Both the position numbers and the translations under genes were made by a program. This document shows, one piece after another, positions 6,766 to 14,836 of a stretch of 25,988 nt of DNA (its first letter is position 1; each line of letters opens with the position of its first letter). The stretch is from Microcaldota archaeon (GTDB lineage Archaea > Micrarchaeota > Micrarchaeia > Micrarchaeales > Micrarchaeaceae), in contig JAJYVY010000004.1 of assembly GCA_021791775.1 (NCBI GenBank), forward strand, positions 1 through 25,988. The letters run 5' to 3'. The notes beneath the pieces are model-generated. The model made no database searches and was not told the DNA's origin. It saw only the letters and a list, made by a program, of their open reading frames with translations.

Positions 6766-7872
6766 TTATTTGTTTTTTATGAAAGTTATTATATCTCCAT
6801 CATTTAGAACATGGGTGACTCCGACTTTCTGATTGGGAAACTTCGCGCTCTTGCCGACTATCTGCGCGCATTTCAGCTCATCTACTATCTCCGTATGGAG
6901 TTTCTTCGCTACGTCACCGACTCTAGATCCTTTCCTAACTATCATCGGCTTGCCCGATTTCGCCCCGCCTTTGGGCGCCAAACGTATTGTCATTATGCCC
7001 AGATTATTGTATATCGCATCCTTCAATCTATCCAAATTAATCATTTCTTTGGCGCTGATGGGTATGACTTCGATCCTATTCTCCTTTTCGAGCAGCTCAG
7101 CTATTTTTTCGTAGTTTTCATTGAGGTCTATCTTGTTGAGCGCGGCTATGGCTTTTACGTACTGCGCCTTTTCTGCAGCAAACGCTATCAATTCCTCTTC
7201 GCTTATATCCTCATTTATCTGGACATGGCAATTGTGCATCCCTAATCCGGAAAATATCTCCTTTATGTAATCAGACGGTAGTTTTGACATGTTGACGTCT
7301 ATTTTTACCCCTCCTTGATCCATTCCTACGATTTTAATTTGCGGTTCCGGCTTGTTTACATAAATATTTAGCTGTTTTAGCTCGTTTATCAGCACTTTCA
7401 GAGTGCCAGCCGATTCCACATCAACAACGAATACCAAAAGGTCGGCAGTCCTCATTGCCGATATAACCTCTCTGCCGCCTCCTACGCCAAGGTGCGCCCC
7501 CTCTATTATCCCGGGCATATCGAAAATTTGTATGTGCGCATCTCTGTAAAGCATAACGCCCGGGACTATTGTCAAAGTAGTGAATGCGTACTGTGCTGTT
7601 TTCGACTTTGTGTTCGACATCACATTTATCAGCGAGGATTTGCCCGTGCTGGGGAACCCGGCAAGCGCAACAGTCGCATCTCCGGTCTTCTTCACAAAGA
7701 AGCCCTTGCCGTGCCTTCTTTTCTTTGCCGTGACTATCTCTCTTTTCACCTTCGCAATCTTAGCCCTGAGGATTCCAAGGTGCAAGTTCGTTGCTTTGTT
7801 GTATTTCGTCTTTGAGTACTCCTCATTCAGCTCTTCCAGTCTGCTATCGAGTTTTTCCACTTTTTTGTCCAT
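6766..7872 (-). CDS. DRG-family GTP-binding protein with TGS domain
   Basis: A 368-residue OBG/DRG GTPase, ribosome-associated and conserved in archaea and eukaryotes. Residues 1-60 form a coiled helical region (LDSRLEELNEEY). The G1 loop GFPSTGKSS is at residues 72-80, the G2 Thr in AFTTLT, and G3 DMPG near residue 118. G4 is NKID and G5 is ISAKE, followed by a C-terminal TGS domain that ends in VTHVLNDGDIITFIKNK. Length and order match DRG exactly. DRG proteins act in translation or ribosome maintenance with GTP as the substrate. It precedes the broken epimerase gene by 7 bases. Confidence 0.93.
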   Translation of the reverse strand: MDKKVEKLDSRLEELNEEYSKTKYNKATNLHLGILRAKIAKVKREIVTAKKRRHGKGFFVKKTGDATVALAGFPSTGKSSLINVMSNTKSKTAQYAFTTLTIVPGVMLYRDAHIQIFDMPGIIEGAHLGVGGGREVISAMRTADLLVFVVDVESAGTLKVLINELKQLNIYVNKPEPQIKIVGMDQGGVKIDVNMSKLPSDYIKEIFSGLGMHNCHVQINEDISEEELIAFAAEKAQYVKAIAALNKIDLNENYEKIAELLEKENRIEVIPISAKEMINLDRLKDAIYNNLGIMTIRLAPKGGAKSGKPMIVRKGSRVGDVAKKLHTEIVDELKCAQIVGKSAKFPNQKVGVTHVLNDGDIITFIKNK

Positions 7873-7920
7873 GGCTACGCACTATATTTGTTCAGATGCT
7901 TTGACGAATAGGGAAATGCG

Positions 7921-9219
7921 TCACTGCATTAGATTAGAAAACCTTTTCCTGAAGCTCCTGTCGTTCTTGACCATTCCGAACATCTTCTTCATCTTGTTGA
8001 AATCCGATATTAGTTCGTGCACCTCCTTTTCAGTTGACCCGCTGCCTTTAGCTATTCTCTTTATCCTTGACGGATTATGCAGTATCTTCTCGCTTTCCCG
8101 CTCCTCCTTTGTCATCGATCCTATTATCGCCTTGTACCTCGCCAGCTTCGTCTCGCCCTTGTCTACTACTTCTTTAGGCACGTCTGGCGCCCCTATCATA
8201 CCGAAGATATTCTTTAGAGGGCCCATCTTCCCCATGGCCTTCAGCTGGCTGTAGAACGTGTTGAAGTCCAGCTTCTCCATTTCCACCTCTTCCGGCTTAA
8301 GCTCGGCCTCCTTTATTGCGTTCTGCACATTCTCTACCAGGCTCGCTATATTCGGCATGCCCAAAAGGCCGCCAATAAATGATTCGGAATTGTAGGGTTC
8401 TAGGTTACCGAGCTTCTCTCCGGTTCCTATGAACATTACCTGGGCTTTCGCTGCATTCGCTGCGCTCAGAGCGCCGCCGCCTTTCCCTGATCCATCCATC
8501 TTCGTTACGATTACCCCAGTTATCCTTACCGACTTATTGAACTCTGCCGCCTGCTTCCCTGCAATCTGGCCTATGTCAGCACTGATTACCAGTATTGCAT
8601 CGTCTGGTTTGAATACGGCCGCGATCCCCTTCAGTTCGTCGATTAGCTGCTGGTCCAGCGCGCTCCTTCCGCTGGTGTCACATATGACAACATGCTTGTC
8701 CTTGAAGCGATCTAACCCCTCTTTAGCTATCGCCTTTGCATCCTTTGCCCCTTTTTTGCCAAAGAAAGATACATTTGCCTGCTTCGCCAGGGTCTCAAGC
8801 TGCTCATAAGCCGCAGGCCTGGATACGTCGCAGCAGATTACAGCCGAGCTCAGCCCCCTATCCTGATAGTATTTTGCGAGCTTCGCGGCTGTTGTTGTCT
8901 TTCCAGATCCATATAGCCCCGTGAGAAGTATCTTCCTTTTCCCCATCTGCGGCTCGTACGACTTCCCCATTAGCGATACGAGCCCTTCGTACACTAGGTT
9001 GGTTATGTAGTCTGTGGGCGCCACCCCCGGCGGCGGGCTGCTCTTCAGCGCTTTCTCCTCTATATTCTTTGTAAACTCGTGTACCAGAGCCACTTCTACA
9101 TCTGCCACCAGTAGGCTCTTCTGAAGCTCTTTGTTGAATTCTCTTATGGTTTTGGCGTCTATTATAGAGGCGTGCTTCAACTTAGCCAACGCCTTGCGTA
9201 AGCCTTCACCAAGGTCCAT
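7921..9219 (-). CDS. srp54: Signal recognition particle protein SRP54
   Basis: GTPase that binds signal sequences and SRP RNA and docks ribosomes to the membrane through FtsY. The 432-residue protein has an N domain (about 1-90), a G domain with G1 GLYGSGKTTTAAKLA (about 101), DVSRPAAYEQL, DTSGR, TKMDGSGKGGGALS and GTGEK, and a methionine-rich M domain from about 300. The M domain includes the RNA-binding helix signature PSRIKRIAKGSGS. Length is slightly below the usual 440-450. The start ATG at 9219 gives the standard MDLGEGLRKAL N terminus. A TATA-like element at about 9250-9258 may be shared with the divergent glycosyltransferase gene. Confidence 0.96.
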   Translation of the reverse strand: MDLGEGLRKALAKLKHASIIDAKTIREFNKELQKSLLVADVEVALVHEFTKNIEEKALKSSPPPGVAPTDYITNLVYEGLVSLMGKSYEPQMGKRKILLTGLYGSGKTTTAAKLAKYYQDRGLSSAVICCDVSRPAAYEQLETLAKQANVSFFGKKGAKDAKAIAKEGLDRFKDKHVVICDTSGRSALDQQLIDELKGIAAVFKPDDAILVISADIGQIAGKQAAEFNKSVRITGVIVTKMDGSGKGGGALSAANAAKAQVMFIGTGEKLGNLEPYNSESFIGGLLGMPNIASLVENVQNAIKEAELKPEEVEMEKLDFNTFYSQLKAMGKMGPLKNIFGMIGAPDVPKEVVDKGETKLARYKAIIGSMTKEERESEKILHNPSRIKRIAKGSGSTEKEVHELISDFNKMKKMFGMVKNDRSFRKRFSNLMQ

Positions 9220-9247
9220 AAAATCAGCGTTATTAATTTGAAGACTT

Positions 9248-9262
9248 GCTATTTATATGTTA
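9248..9262. promoter_or_regulatory. Shared TATA region between srp54 and the glycosyltransferase gene
   Basis: TATTTATATG at about 9250-9259 is AT-rich and near-symmetric. Measured from its centre, starts about 26 bases away fall near 9229 for srp54 (start codon 9219) and near 9281 for the plus-strand gene. This argues against the TTG at 9238 as the glycosyltransferase start. Confidence 0.45.
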
Positions 9263-9300
9263 TTGTGGGTTTTATTTATGGTGCTTTGTTGAAGGTAAAA

Positions 9301-10425
9301 ATGCTGCTTACTCAATCTAATCTGACTTTGATGGGAGGGGCGGAGCGCACCATACTGAGGATAGCACAGCATTACAATTCAACCATATACACTGCAGAGT
9401 ACAATAAGAGAACCACCTTTAGCGAGTACAAGGACTTGGACGTAAAAGTGATATCAAAAACGCATTTTACGAGAATCATGCCGTACAGCAGGTCCATACA
9501 GGGGTTGGATTATGGGCTATCGTTCTACAACTACAAGATAAGAGAGGATTATGACGTTATCGGGGCGCATATTGGGCCAAGTCATTGGATAAGGAAGAGG
9601 AACGAGAGGGTTCTCTGGCACTGCCACACGCCACTCAGGGACATATACGATTTGTATCATTTTAGGATGTCAATGCGCGCACCTCACAAAAGGCCGATTT
9701 ACAGGCTGGGTGCGGCGGTAGTAAGGAAAATGGACCAGGAGGTGGTAAAAAAGATAGAGCTTATAATGGCGAACGGCGCAACGACACGCGAAAGAGTGAA
9801 GAGGTATTATGGCAGAGATGCGATTATAATAGGCACAGGTGTTGATTATGAGAATTTCTATAATGACGGGGATGGAAAGTATTTCTTCTACCCTTCGAGG
9901 TTCTCCCCCAACAAAAGGCAGGAGTATGCCATAGAGGCATTCCGCATATTCAAGAAGAGAGTTAAAGGCTACAGGCTTGTGCTGTGCGGCAGCGTCTCAT
10001 CCGATCCCTTCTATGCCGGCTATTACAAAACCATAGTCAAGCTCGCGAGAGCAGTTGGTGATGTTGTGGTGCTGCCTGGCGTTACGGAAGAGAAGGTAAG
10101 AAAGCTTTTCGCCGAGGCGACCGCGGTCCTTTACACTCCAAGAAACGAAGACCTTGGAGTTGTGCCGTTGGAGGCTATGGCAAGCAGAAAGCCGTCCATC
10201 TCGGTAAACGAGGGGGGGCCTACTGATACTGTGAAAAAGGACATAACGGGATTCCTTGTGAACAGCGCTGAGGAGATGGCAGATAAGATGGAATTCGTTG
10301 TAAAAAACAAATCCGCGGCGGAAAGGATGGCGAAGAATGGCTTCTATGATGTGAGAAAGAGGTATTCATGGCGGGCTTTCTTCGGTAGATATGACAGGGC
10401 CATAAGGAAGGTAAAGTCGATGTAG
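9301..10425 (+). CDS. GT4-family glycosyltransferase
   Basis: A 374-residue GT-B fold glycosyltransferase that transfers a sugar from a nucleotide or lipid donor. It starts MLLTQSNLTLMGGAER, the usual N terminus with the GGAE loop. The C-terminal half has YPSRFSPNKRQEYAIEAF, VLCGS, and the catalytic E-x7-E motif in NEDLGVVPLEAMA followed by NEGGPTDTV. I chose the ATG at 9301. The frame is open back to a TTG at 9238, but that codon lies upstream of the likely TATA box and adds a hydrophobic stretch foreign to the family; a TTG at 9289 is a second option. The acceptor is unknown; surface glycan or N-glycan synthesis is plausible. Its stop abuts the stop of the TBP-repeat gene. Confidence 0.87.
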   Translation: MLLTQSNLTLMGGAERTILRIAQHYNSTIYTAEYNKRTTFSEYKDLDVKVISKTHFTRIMPYSRSIQGLDYGLSFYNYKIREDYDVIGAHIGPSHWIRKRNERVLWHCHTPLRDIYDLYHFRMSMRAPHKRPIYRLGAAVVRKMDQEVVKKIELIMANGATTRERVKRYYGRDAIIIGTGVDYENFYNDGDGKYFFYPSRFSPNKRQEYAIEAFRIFKKRVKGYRLVLCGSVSSDPFYAGYYKTIVKLARAVGDVVVLPGVTEEKVRKLFAEATAVLYTPRNEDLGVVPLEAMASRKPSISVNEGGPTDTVKKDITGFLVNSAEEMADKMEFVVKNKSAAERMAKNGFYDVRKRYSWRAFFGRYDRAIRKVKSM

Positions 10426-10776
10426 CTACTTTTGAGGAAGCAGTTTTGGTGGAGGAGACGGACCGATCACGTATTTTGATATTACCTTGGCCGCATAGGC
10501 TAGGACTTTCTTTATGTTGGCTTCCGTGTTGGCGCCGGTGCATATCATTTTGCCGTTTTTGAAAAGTATTATTGATACGTGCGGCTCTGCAATCTTGAAA
10601 ATAGCTCCTGGAAATTGCTCTGGCTCGTAATCGACTTCCTTTACCTTCTTTGAGAGCGCATAGAGATCTATCTCGGCATGCAAATCCGCGCTTACCACTA
10701 TATTCTCTATCTTTATTTGAGGAGATGTTATCATACCTCCGTACTGCCTAGAGACTCTTGGTTTCTTCTGCTGCAT
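10426..10776 (-). CDS. Single-repeat TATA-binding-protein (TBP) domain protein
   Basis: A 116-residue protein with one TBP repeat. Archaeal TBP has about 180 residues and two repeats that form a saddle over the TATA box. Residues 21-104 show IENIVVSADLHAEIDL, then YEPEQFPGAIFKI and ILFKNGKMICTGA, with high similarity to the first repeat. Both phenylalanines that kink DNA are present at the expected places (F55 and F72). No second repeat follows: after a Pro-rich tail (GPSPPPK) the TAG stop touches the stop of the convergent glycosyltransferase gene. The ATG at 10776 lies exactly 26 bases from the centre of a TATA box; an in-frame GTG at 10785 is possible. It would need to dimerise to cover a TATA box, or do something other than promoter recognition. 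Confidence 0.85.
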   Translation of the reverse strand: MQQKKPRVSRQYGGMITSPQIKIENIVVSADLHAEIDLYALSKKVKEVDYEPEQFPGAIFKIAEPHVSIILFKNGKMICTGANTEANIKKVLAYAAKVISKYVIGPSPPPKLLPQK

Positions 10777-10797
10777 TAAAACCACCCTTTATATAGC

Positions 10798-10806
10798 TTT
10801 TATATA
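10798..10806 (-). promoter_or_regulatory. TATA box of the TBP-repeat gene
   Basis: Read on the minus strand this is TATATAAAA. Its centre is about 26 bases from the ATG at 10776, predicting a leaderless transcript. Confidence 0.65.
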
Positions 10807-10814
10807 CAGGAAGG

Positions 10815-10822
10815 TTTATATA
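10815..10822 (+). promoter_or_regulatory. TATA box of the geranylgeranyl reductase gene
   Basis: TTTATATA is preceded by AAGG, a possible BRE-like context. Its centre is about 26 bases before the ATG at 10845, so the start codon should be the first transcribed triplet. Confidence 0.65.
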
Positions 10823-10844
10823 GTGCAATAATTGGCTGGTTAGC

Positions 10845-11936
10845 ATGCAAGGCGGGGTAGCGGTAATAGGAGGCGGCACGGCTGGGCTGATACTCGCCAA
10901 AGATCTTGCGTTGAACGGCATAGATGTAGACGTATATGAAGCGCATGGAGAAATTGGATATGGGGCCGAGAAAGCATCAGGGATACTTTCAATAGAGGGA
11001 CTTTCTCAGCTGGGGATAAATTACAAAGAGGCGGTAGTCAATACCCTATACGGCGCGACCATCTATGGCCAAAGGGAAAAGATGCTTATAAAAGCAAAAA
11101 GGAAGATGGCATACATACTTGACAGGAAGAAATTGGCCATGATTTGCGCGAAAGAAGCGGAAGGCGCGGGTGCGAGAATTAATTTAAACGCGAAAATTGG
11201 AAAAGAAAGGCTGGAACAACTCAGGTCCGAGAAGATAATCGTAGGCGCTGACGGTCCGGTCTCGAATGTCGCAAGCTTTTTCAGCTTTCCGAAGATGGAT
11301 TCATACATACTTACCTACAAAGCCGAGTTCTCTGGGGCAAGCATTCCTGATAAAGAGTGCGTTGAACTATTCTTTTCCAATATATCGAAGAAGTTTTTCG
11401 GCTGGACGGCGCCTTATTCCGATTCTGTTCTTGAGGTCGGGATAGGGGAATGGATGAAGACTAGGAGAAACAGCTATTCTGTGTTTTCAGAGTTCCTGAA
11501 AAATAAGACCATAACAGAAGAGGTGGGCAATGCAAGCAAACGTAGCGGCCTTGCGAGCCTTATACCTTTTAACGTAAGAAAGCGGACCGTTAAGGGAAAT
11601 GTTATTCTGGTGGGCGATTCCGCAGGGCAGGTAAAATCCACCACCGGCGGAGGAATAATCTTTGGAGGGCTATGCGCCAAAATGGCAGCAGATGTGATAA
11701 CACAACACATACGGTTTGGCAGACCTCTTTCGGATTACGAGAAGCTTTGGAGAAGGAAATACGGAATGGATCTTGGTTTGCATAAGATTCTCCATTCTTA
11801 TTATTCCAGGATTGGGGGGCGGGGAATGGACCTGATGATAAAATTTTCCAAAGTCTTCGGCATAGACTCTTTCTTGGGGGAATACGGAGATATGGACAGG
11901 CCCAGCGTGGTGATAAAGCGGCTTTTTATCAAATGA
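10845..11936 (+). CDS. Geranylgeranyl reductase family FAD protein
   Basis: Flavoprotein that saturates the isoprenoid chains of archaeal membrane lipids (digeranylgeranylglycerophospholipid reductase), acting at the cytoplasmic face. The 363-residue protein has the N-terminal FAD motif VIGGGTAGLILAKDLALNG, an acidic residue at the end of the second strand (VYEAH), a mid motif GADGPVSNVA, and the C-terminal FAD motif GDSAGQVKSTTGGGI. It is somewhat shorter than typical archaeal members (about 390-400). The expected Cys-containing PxxYxWxFP region is weak, so exact substrate or bond specificity is unsure. Leaderless by promoter spacing. Confidence 0.87.
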   Translation: MQGGVAVIGGGTAGLILAKDLALNGIDVDVYEAHGEIGYGAEKASGILSIEGLSQLGINYKEAVVNTLYGATIYGQREKMLIKAKRKMAYILDRKKLAMICAKEAEGAGARINLNAKIGKERLEQLRSEKIIVGADGPVSNVASFFSFPKMDSYILTYKAEFSGASIPDKECVELFFSNISKKFFGWTAPYSDSVLEVGIGEWMKTRRNSYSVFSEFLKNKTITEEVGNASKRSGLASLIPFNVRKRTVKGNVILVGDSAGQVKSTTGGGIIFGGLCAKMAADVITQHIRFGRPLSDYEKLWRRKYGMDLGLHKILHSYYSRIGGRGMDLMIKFSKVFGIDSFLGEYGDMDRPSVVIKRLFIK

Positions 11937-12004
11937 CCCTAACAACGTGGGCGTGGGAATAGAATACCGCACCGTTTACAGACTTGAGGATGCCACGACA
12001 TTGC

Positions 12005-13414
12005 TCAGTGCACAAGAACCGACGCGGCTGTTGATGCCCATCCCAGAAGCAGCTGCGGGTATATCCCTACAGCAATCACGAAAATGAGGCATATTGTTAC
12101 AGCGGCGATTATGTTTATGCCGGGCCTTATTCTTTTCACTTCCCTCGTCTGGAACATCTGGTTTATCACCTTGGCGTAATAGTATATCGATAAGAAACTA
12201 TTTGCTATTCCTATGAGCGCCAGGATTATGTCGTTCGCGTATACCGCGCTAGAAAACAGCACGAATTTCCCTGCAAACCCTACAAGCGGGGGTATGCCGG
12301 CCATTGAGAGCATCAGGATTGTCAGGCTCACTGCAGCGAATGCGTTGCGGTCCTTCAGGCCGGCATATTCTTCTATGCTCCTTATGTTCTTCGTTTCTAG
12401 CCAGAAGACTATTGCGAACGCGCCTATGATCATGAACATGTGGGCGATTATGTAGAATATGCTTGCCTCTATGCCCAGATGTGTTGCAGCTGATATCCCG
12501 ATGAATATGTATCCTGCTTGGGATATGGAAGAGTAGGCGAACATCCTTTTGATATTTTTCTGCACCAATGCTACAAGGTTGCCGAAAAACATTGTCAATA
12601 TGGAGATGAGGAAAAACGCTTGAGAAATGAGCTGGGAGTTGCCGTATATGCCGTAGGACGCGAATACAATCAGGAATATTTCAAGGATCGCTATGAATGA
12701 AACTTTCTTGTTGATGCCGGCCATTAGCGCAGTTACGTTACCTGGCGCCCCATCATAAACATCCGGAACCCAAAGATTGAATGGGAACGCGGCGCTCTCT
12801 ATGGACAATGCCGCTACGAACAGAACAAGTGACAATCCGACAATGAATTTGCCTGCTCCTGCCGCCGCGATGCCTACCAGTGACAGTGAGCTGTCATATG
12901 GCAGCAGCAATGCAAGCGCGACTACAAATATTGCAGTGGATATCGCACCTAGCACAAACAGCTTAAGCGCCGGCTCCAGGTATTTCTTGCCGTAGGACAG
13001 TATCATGAACACCGTGGACAGTATGACAAACTCCAAACCTACGATTATCGCTATTATAGAGTAGGCAAATGCTACCATGAAGAGGCCAAGCATCACAAAC
13101 GACACAAACATCGCGGTCTCGGCCTGCGGCTCGGAATCAAACGAGATGAGAAGGATTAGGAATATTCCTATGGAAAGCGCGCCGAATAGCAGCTCTGAAA
13201 ATGCATTTGCTTGGAACAGATACAAGAAATTGGAATTATATCCGGATAGTAGCATGCTGAATGAAGTTATTGCTATAAGTGCGACGGCTGCAATCTCCAC
13301 CACTTTGTATATTCTCCTTTTTCTCGAGAGGAGAGTGAAAAGCGAGAAAAGCACCATAAATGCTATCAAAACCAAGAGTATCGCAGGAATCCCAGCTGGC
13401 AGTATTTGTTGCAT
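12005..13414 (-). CDS. nuoN: NADH-quinone oxidoreductase subunit N (NuoN)
   Basis: Antiporter-like membrane subunit of complex I, last gene of the nuo operon. The 469-residue polytopic protein has the TM5 glutamate (E128 in IVGLEFVIL), the family loop PFNLWVPDVYDGAPGNVTA, the TM8 lysine in INKKVSF, QKNIKRMFAYSSISQAGY, and the TM12 lysine in GFAGKFVLF. The TM7 lysine, central to proton transfer in E. coli NuoN (K217, FKLSLVP), aligns with glutamate E206 here (IESAAFP). It starts 9 bases after the nuoM stop. Confidence 0.95.
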   Translation of the reverse strand: MQQILPAGIPAILLVLIAFMVLFSLFTLLSRKRRIYKVVEIAAVALIAITSFSMLLSGYNSNFLYLFQANAFSELLFGALSIGIFLILLISFDSEPQAETAMFVSFVMLGLFMVAFAYSIIAIIVGLEFVILSTVFMILSYGKKYLEPALKLFVLGAISTAIFVVALALLLPYDSSLSLVGIAAAGAGKFIVGLSLVLFVAALSIESAAFPFNLWVPDVYDGAPGNVTALMAGINKKVSFIAILEIFLIVFASYGIYGNSQLISQAFFLISILTMFFGNLVALVQKNIKRMFAYSSISQAGYIFIGISAATHLGIEASIFYIIAHMFMIIGAFAIVFWLETKNIRSIEEYAGLKDRNAFAAVSLTILMLSMAGIPPLVGFAGKFVLFSSAVYANDIILALIGIANSFLSIYYYAKVINQMFQTREVKRIRPGINIIAAVTICLIFVIAVGIYPQLLLGWASTAASVLVH

Positions 13415-13423
13415 GCTCTTACC

Positions 13424-14836
13424 CTATACAACCCCTCCAGAGTTTATCAGATTCAATGCCACAAAAGGCAGTATTCCGAAGAAAAATATTGCCGCTAGCA
13501 GCACCGCATACCCCATTTTTTGGCTTATCCCTATTGTAGCTGCTGCCGGGGTTGCGCGTCTGTTTGCAAAGAAAGACTTATTTATAACAAGGTACATGAA
13601 CGCGCCTAAAATTATCAGAGAAAACAGCGGTATTATGCCGTAGATGCCAAAAGCGCTTGCCCCGCCTATGAAAATCAATACATCGGCTATGAATCCGGAA
13701 GTAAGCGGGACGCCCGTCATTATAAATATCCCTACAAGGAAGGCGTAGGCCGTGAACTTTGCTCCTTTTGATATTCCTCTAAGCATATCGATTTTCCTTT
13801 CGTGGAATATGTGCTCTATAGCGCCAACAGACAGGAACATCAGTGCCACCACCAGGCCATGTGATAGCATCCCAAATACCGCCCCGGACTGGCCGATGTT
13901 AGTCATCGTGGCTATAGCGAATAGAACAATCGACATTTCAACTATTGTAGTGTGGGCTACCACTCTTTTTAAGTCGGATTGGCGCATTGTTAGGAATGCC
14001 GCGTAGAACGCCGAAAATGCCGCGAGTATTGCTATATAATACGAGAACGAGCGTGCCACAGGCATTGTGGCGAATATAAGTATCATGCCGAAGCCTCCGA
14101 ATTTTGTGACTATGCCGGACAAAACCATGGATCCCTGCGTTGATGCCTCTGAATGCGCGTCCGGGAGCCAGGTATGCAACGGAAATACAGGGATGTTTAT
14201 CATGAACGCTATGAAGAAGAGTATGAATATTGTCTCCTGTATGTATAATGGCATTTGAGCGTAGAGGCTGGACAGCGAGTATATGTTGAGGGTGTGGGCA
14301 GGCGCATAGAAGTAAATCAGGATGATGCCTGCAAGCAATAGGGCGCTGGCGAAAATTTCGTAAAGTATGAATTTGTACGAAGCAATTCTCCTATTCGCAG
14401 AGCCGAGTATATTTATCATGAAAAATGGCGCGATTATCCCTATGTCCCAGAATATGAAAAAGACAAAGAAGTTTCCGGAAAGGAAGAGTCCGGAAACGCC
14501 TGCTTGGAAAAGGAGGAGGAGCAGGCTGGCCGTCCTCTCCTTCTCTCTATTAACATTGCCAGCAAATGCAGTTACAAAAAGCACTATAGATGCCATCAGC
14601 AGCAGGATCATGGATGTGCTTCCCGCGTTCAGGCTAAATCCTATGTTCAATGCGGGTATGTAGTTGTACGATTGCGCTATGCTTCCAGAAGTCATCACGC
14701 TCAGGAAGAAATATACGGCGAGGATCAGACCTATAAACGTGGATGAGACGGATAGTTCTTTAGGGTGGGATTTAAATGCTGCGGCAGCAGCTAGGAATGC
14801 TGCAGGAACGATGATCATCAGCAATAAAGGGATCAT
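13424..14836 (-). CDS. nuoM: NADH-quinone oxidoreductase subunit M (NuoM)
   Basis: Antiporter-like subunit of complex I. The 470-residue protein has FFIAFMINIPVFPLHTWLPDAHSEA, the TM8 lysine K245 (GIVTKFGGFG), and QSDLKRVVAHTTIVEMS. Aligned without gaps to E. coli NuoM, the TM5 glutamate E144 (FFWEMM) is aspartate D131 (FIFWDIG). The TM7 lysine K234 (AFAVKMP) is asparagine N214 (AFMINIP). The TM12 glutamate E407 (FVGEFMI) is aspartate D385 (FIADVLI). Overlaps the nuoL stop by 4 bases (ATGA). Function in quinone-linked proton pumping is expected from the family; the efficiency is uncertain given these changes. Confidence 0.95.
   Translation of the reverse strand: MIPLLLMIIVPAAFLAAAAAFKSHPKELSVSSTFIGLILAVYFFLSVMTSGSIAQSYNYIPALNIGFSLNAGSTSMILLLMASIVLFVTAFAGNVNREKERTASLLLLLFQAGVSGLFLSGNFFVFFIFWDIGIIAPFFMINILGSANRRIASYKFILYEIFASALLLAGIILIYFYAPAHTLNIYSLSSLYAQMPLYIQETIFILFFIAFMINIPVFPLHTWLPDAHSEASTQGSMVLSGIVTKFGGFGMILIFATMPVARSFSYYIAILAAFSAFYAAFLTMRQSDLKRVVAHTTIVEMSIVLFAIATMTNIGQSGAVFGMLSHGLVVALMFLSVGAIEHIFHERKIDMLRGISKGAKFTAYAFLVGIFIMTGVPLTSGFIADVLIFIGGASAFGIYGIIPLFSLIILGAFMYLVINKSFFANRRATPAAATIGISQKMGYAVLLAAIFFFGILPFVALNLINSGGVV

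Noticed and set aside
7580..8254. 224-residue plus-strand frame across the DRG and SRP54 genes
   Set aside because: Runs antisense through two well-conserved genes; Ser/Phe/Leu-rich composition is typical of an antisense frame.
9238..9300. TTG at 9238 as the glycosyltransferase start
   Set aside because: It lies upstream of the probable TATA box and adds 21 residues unlike the family N terminus.
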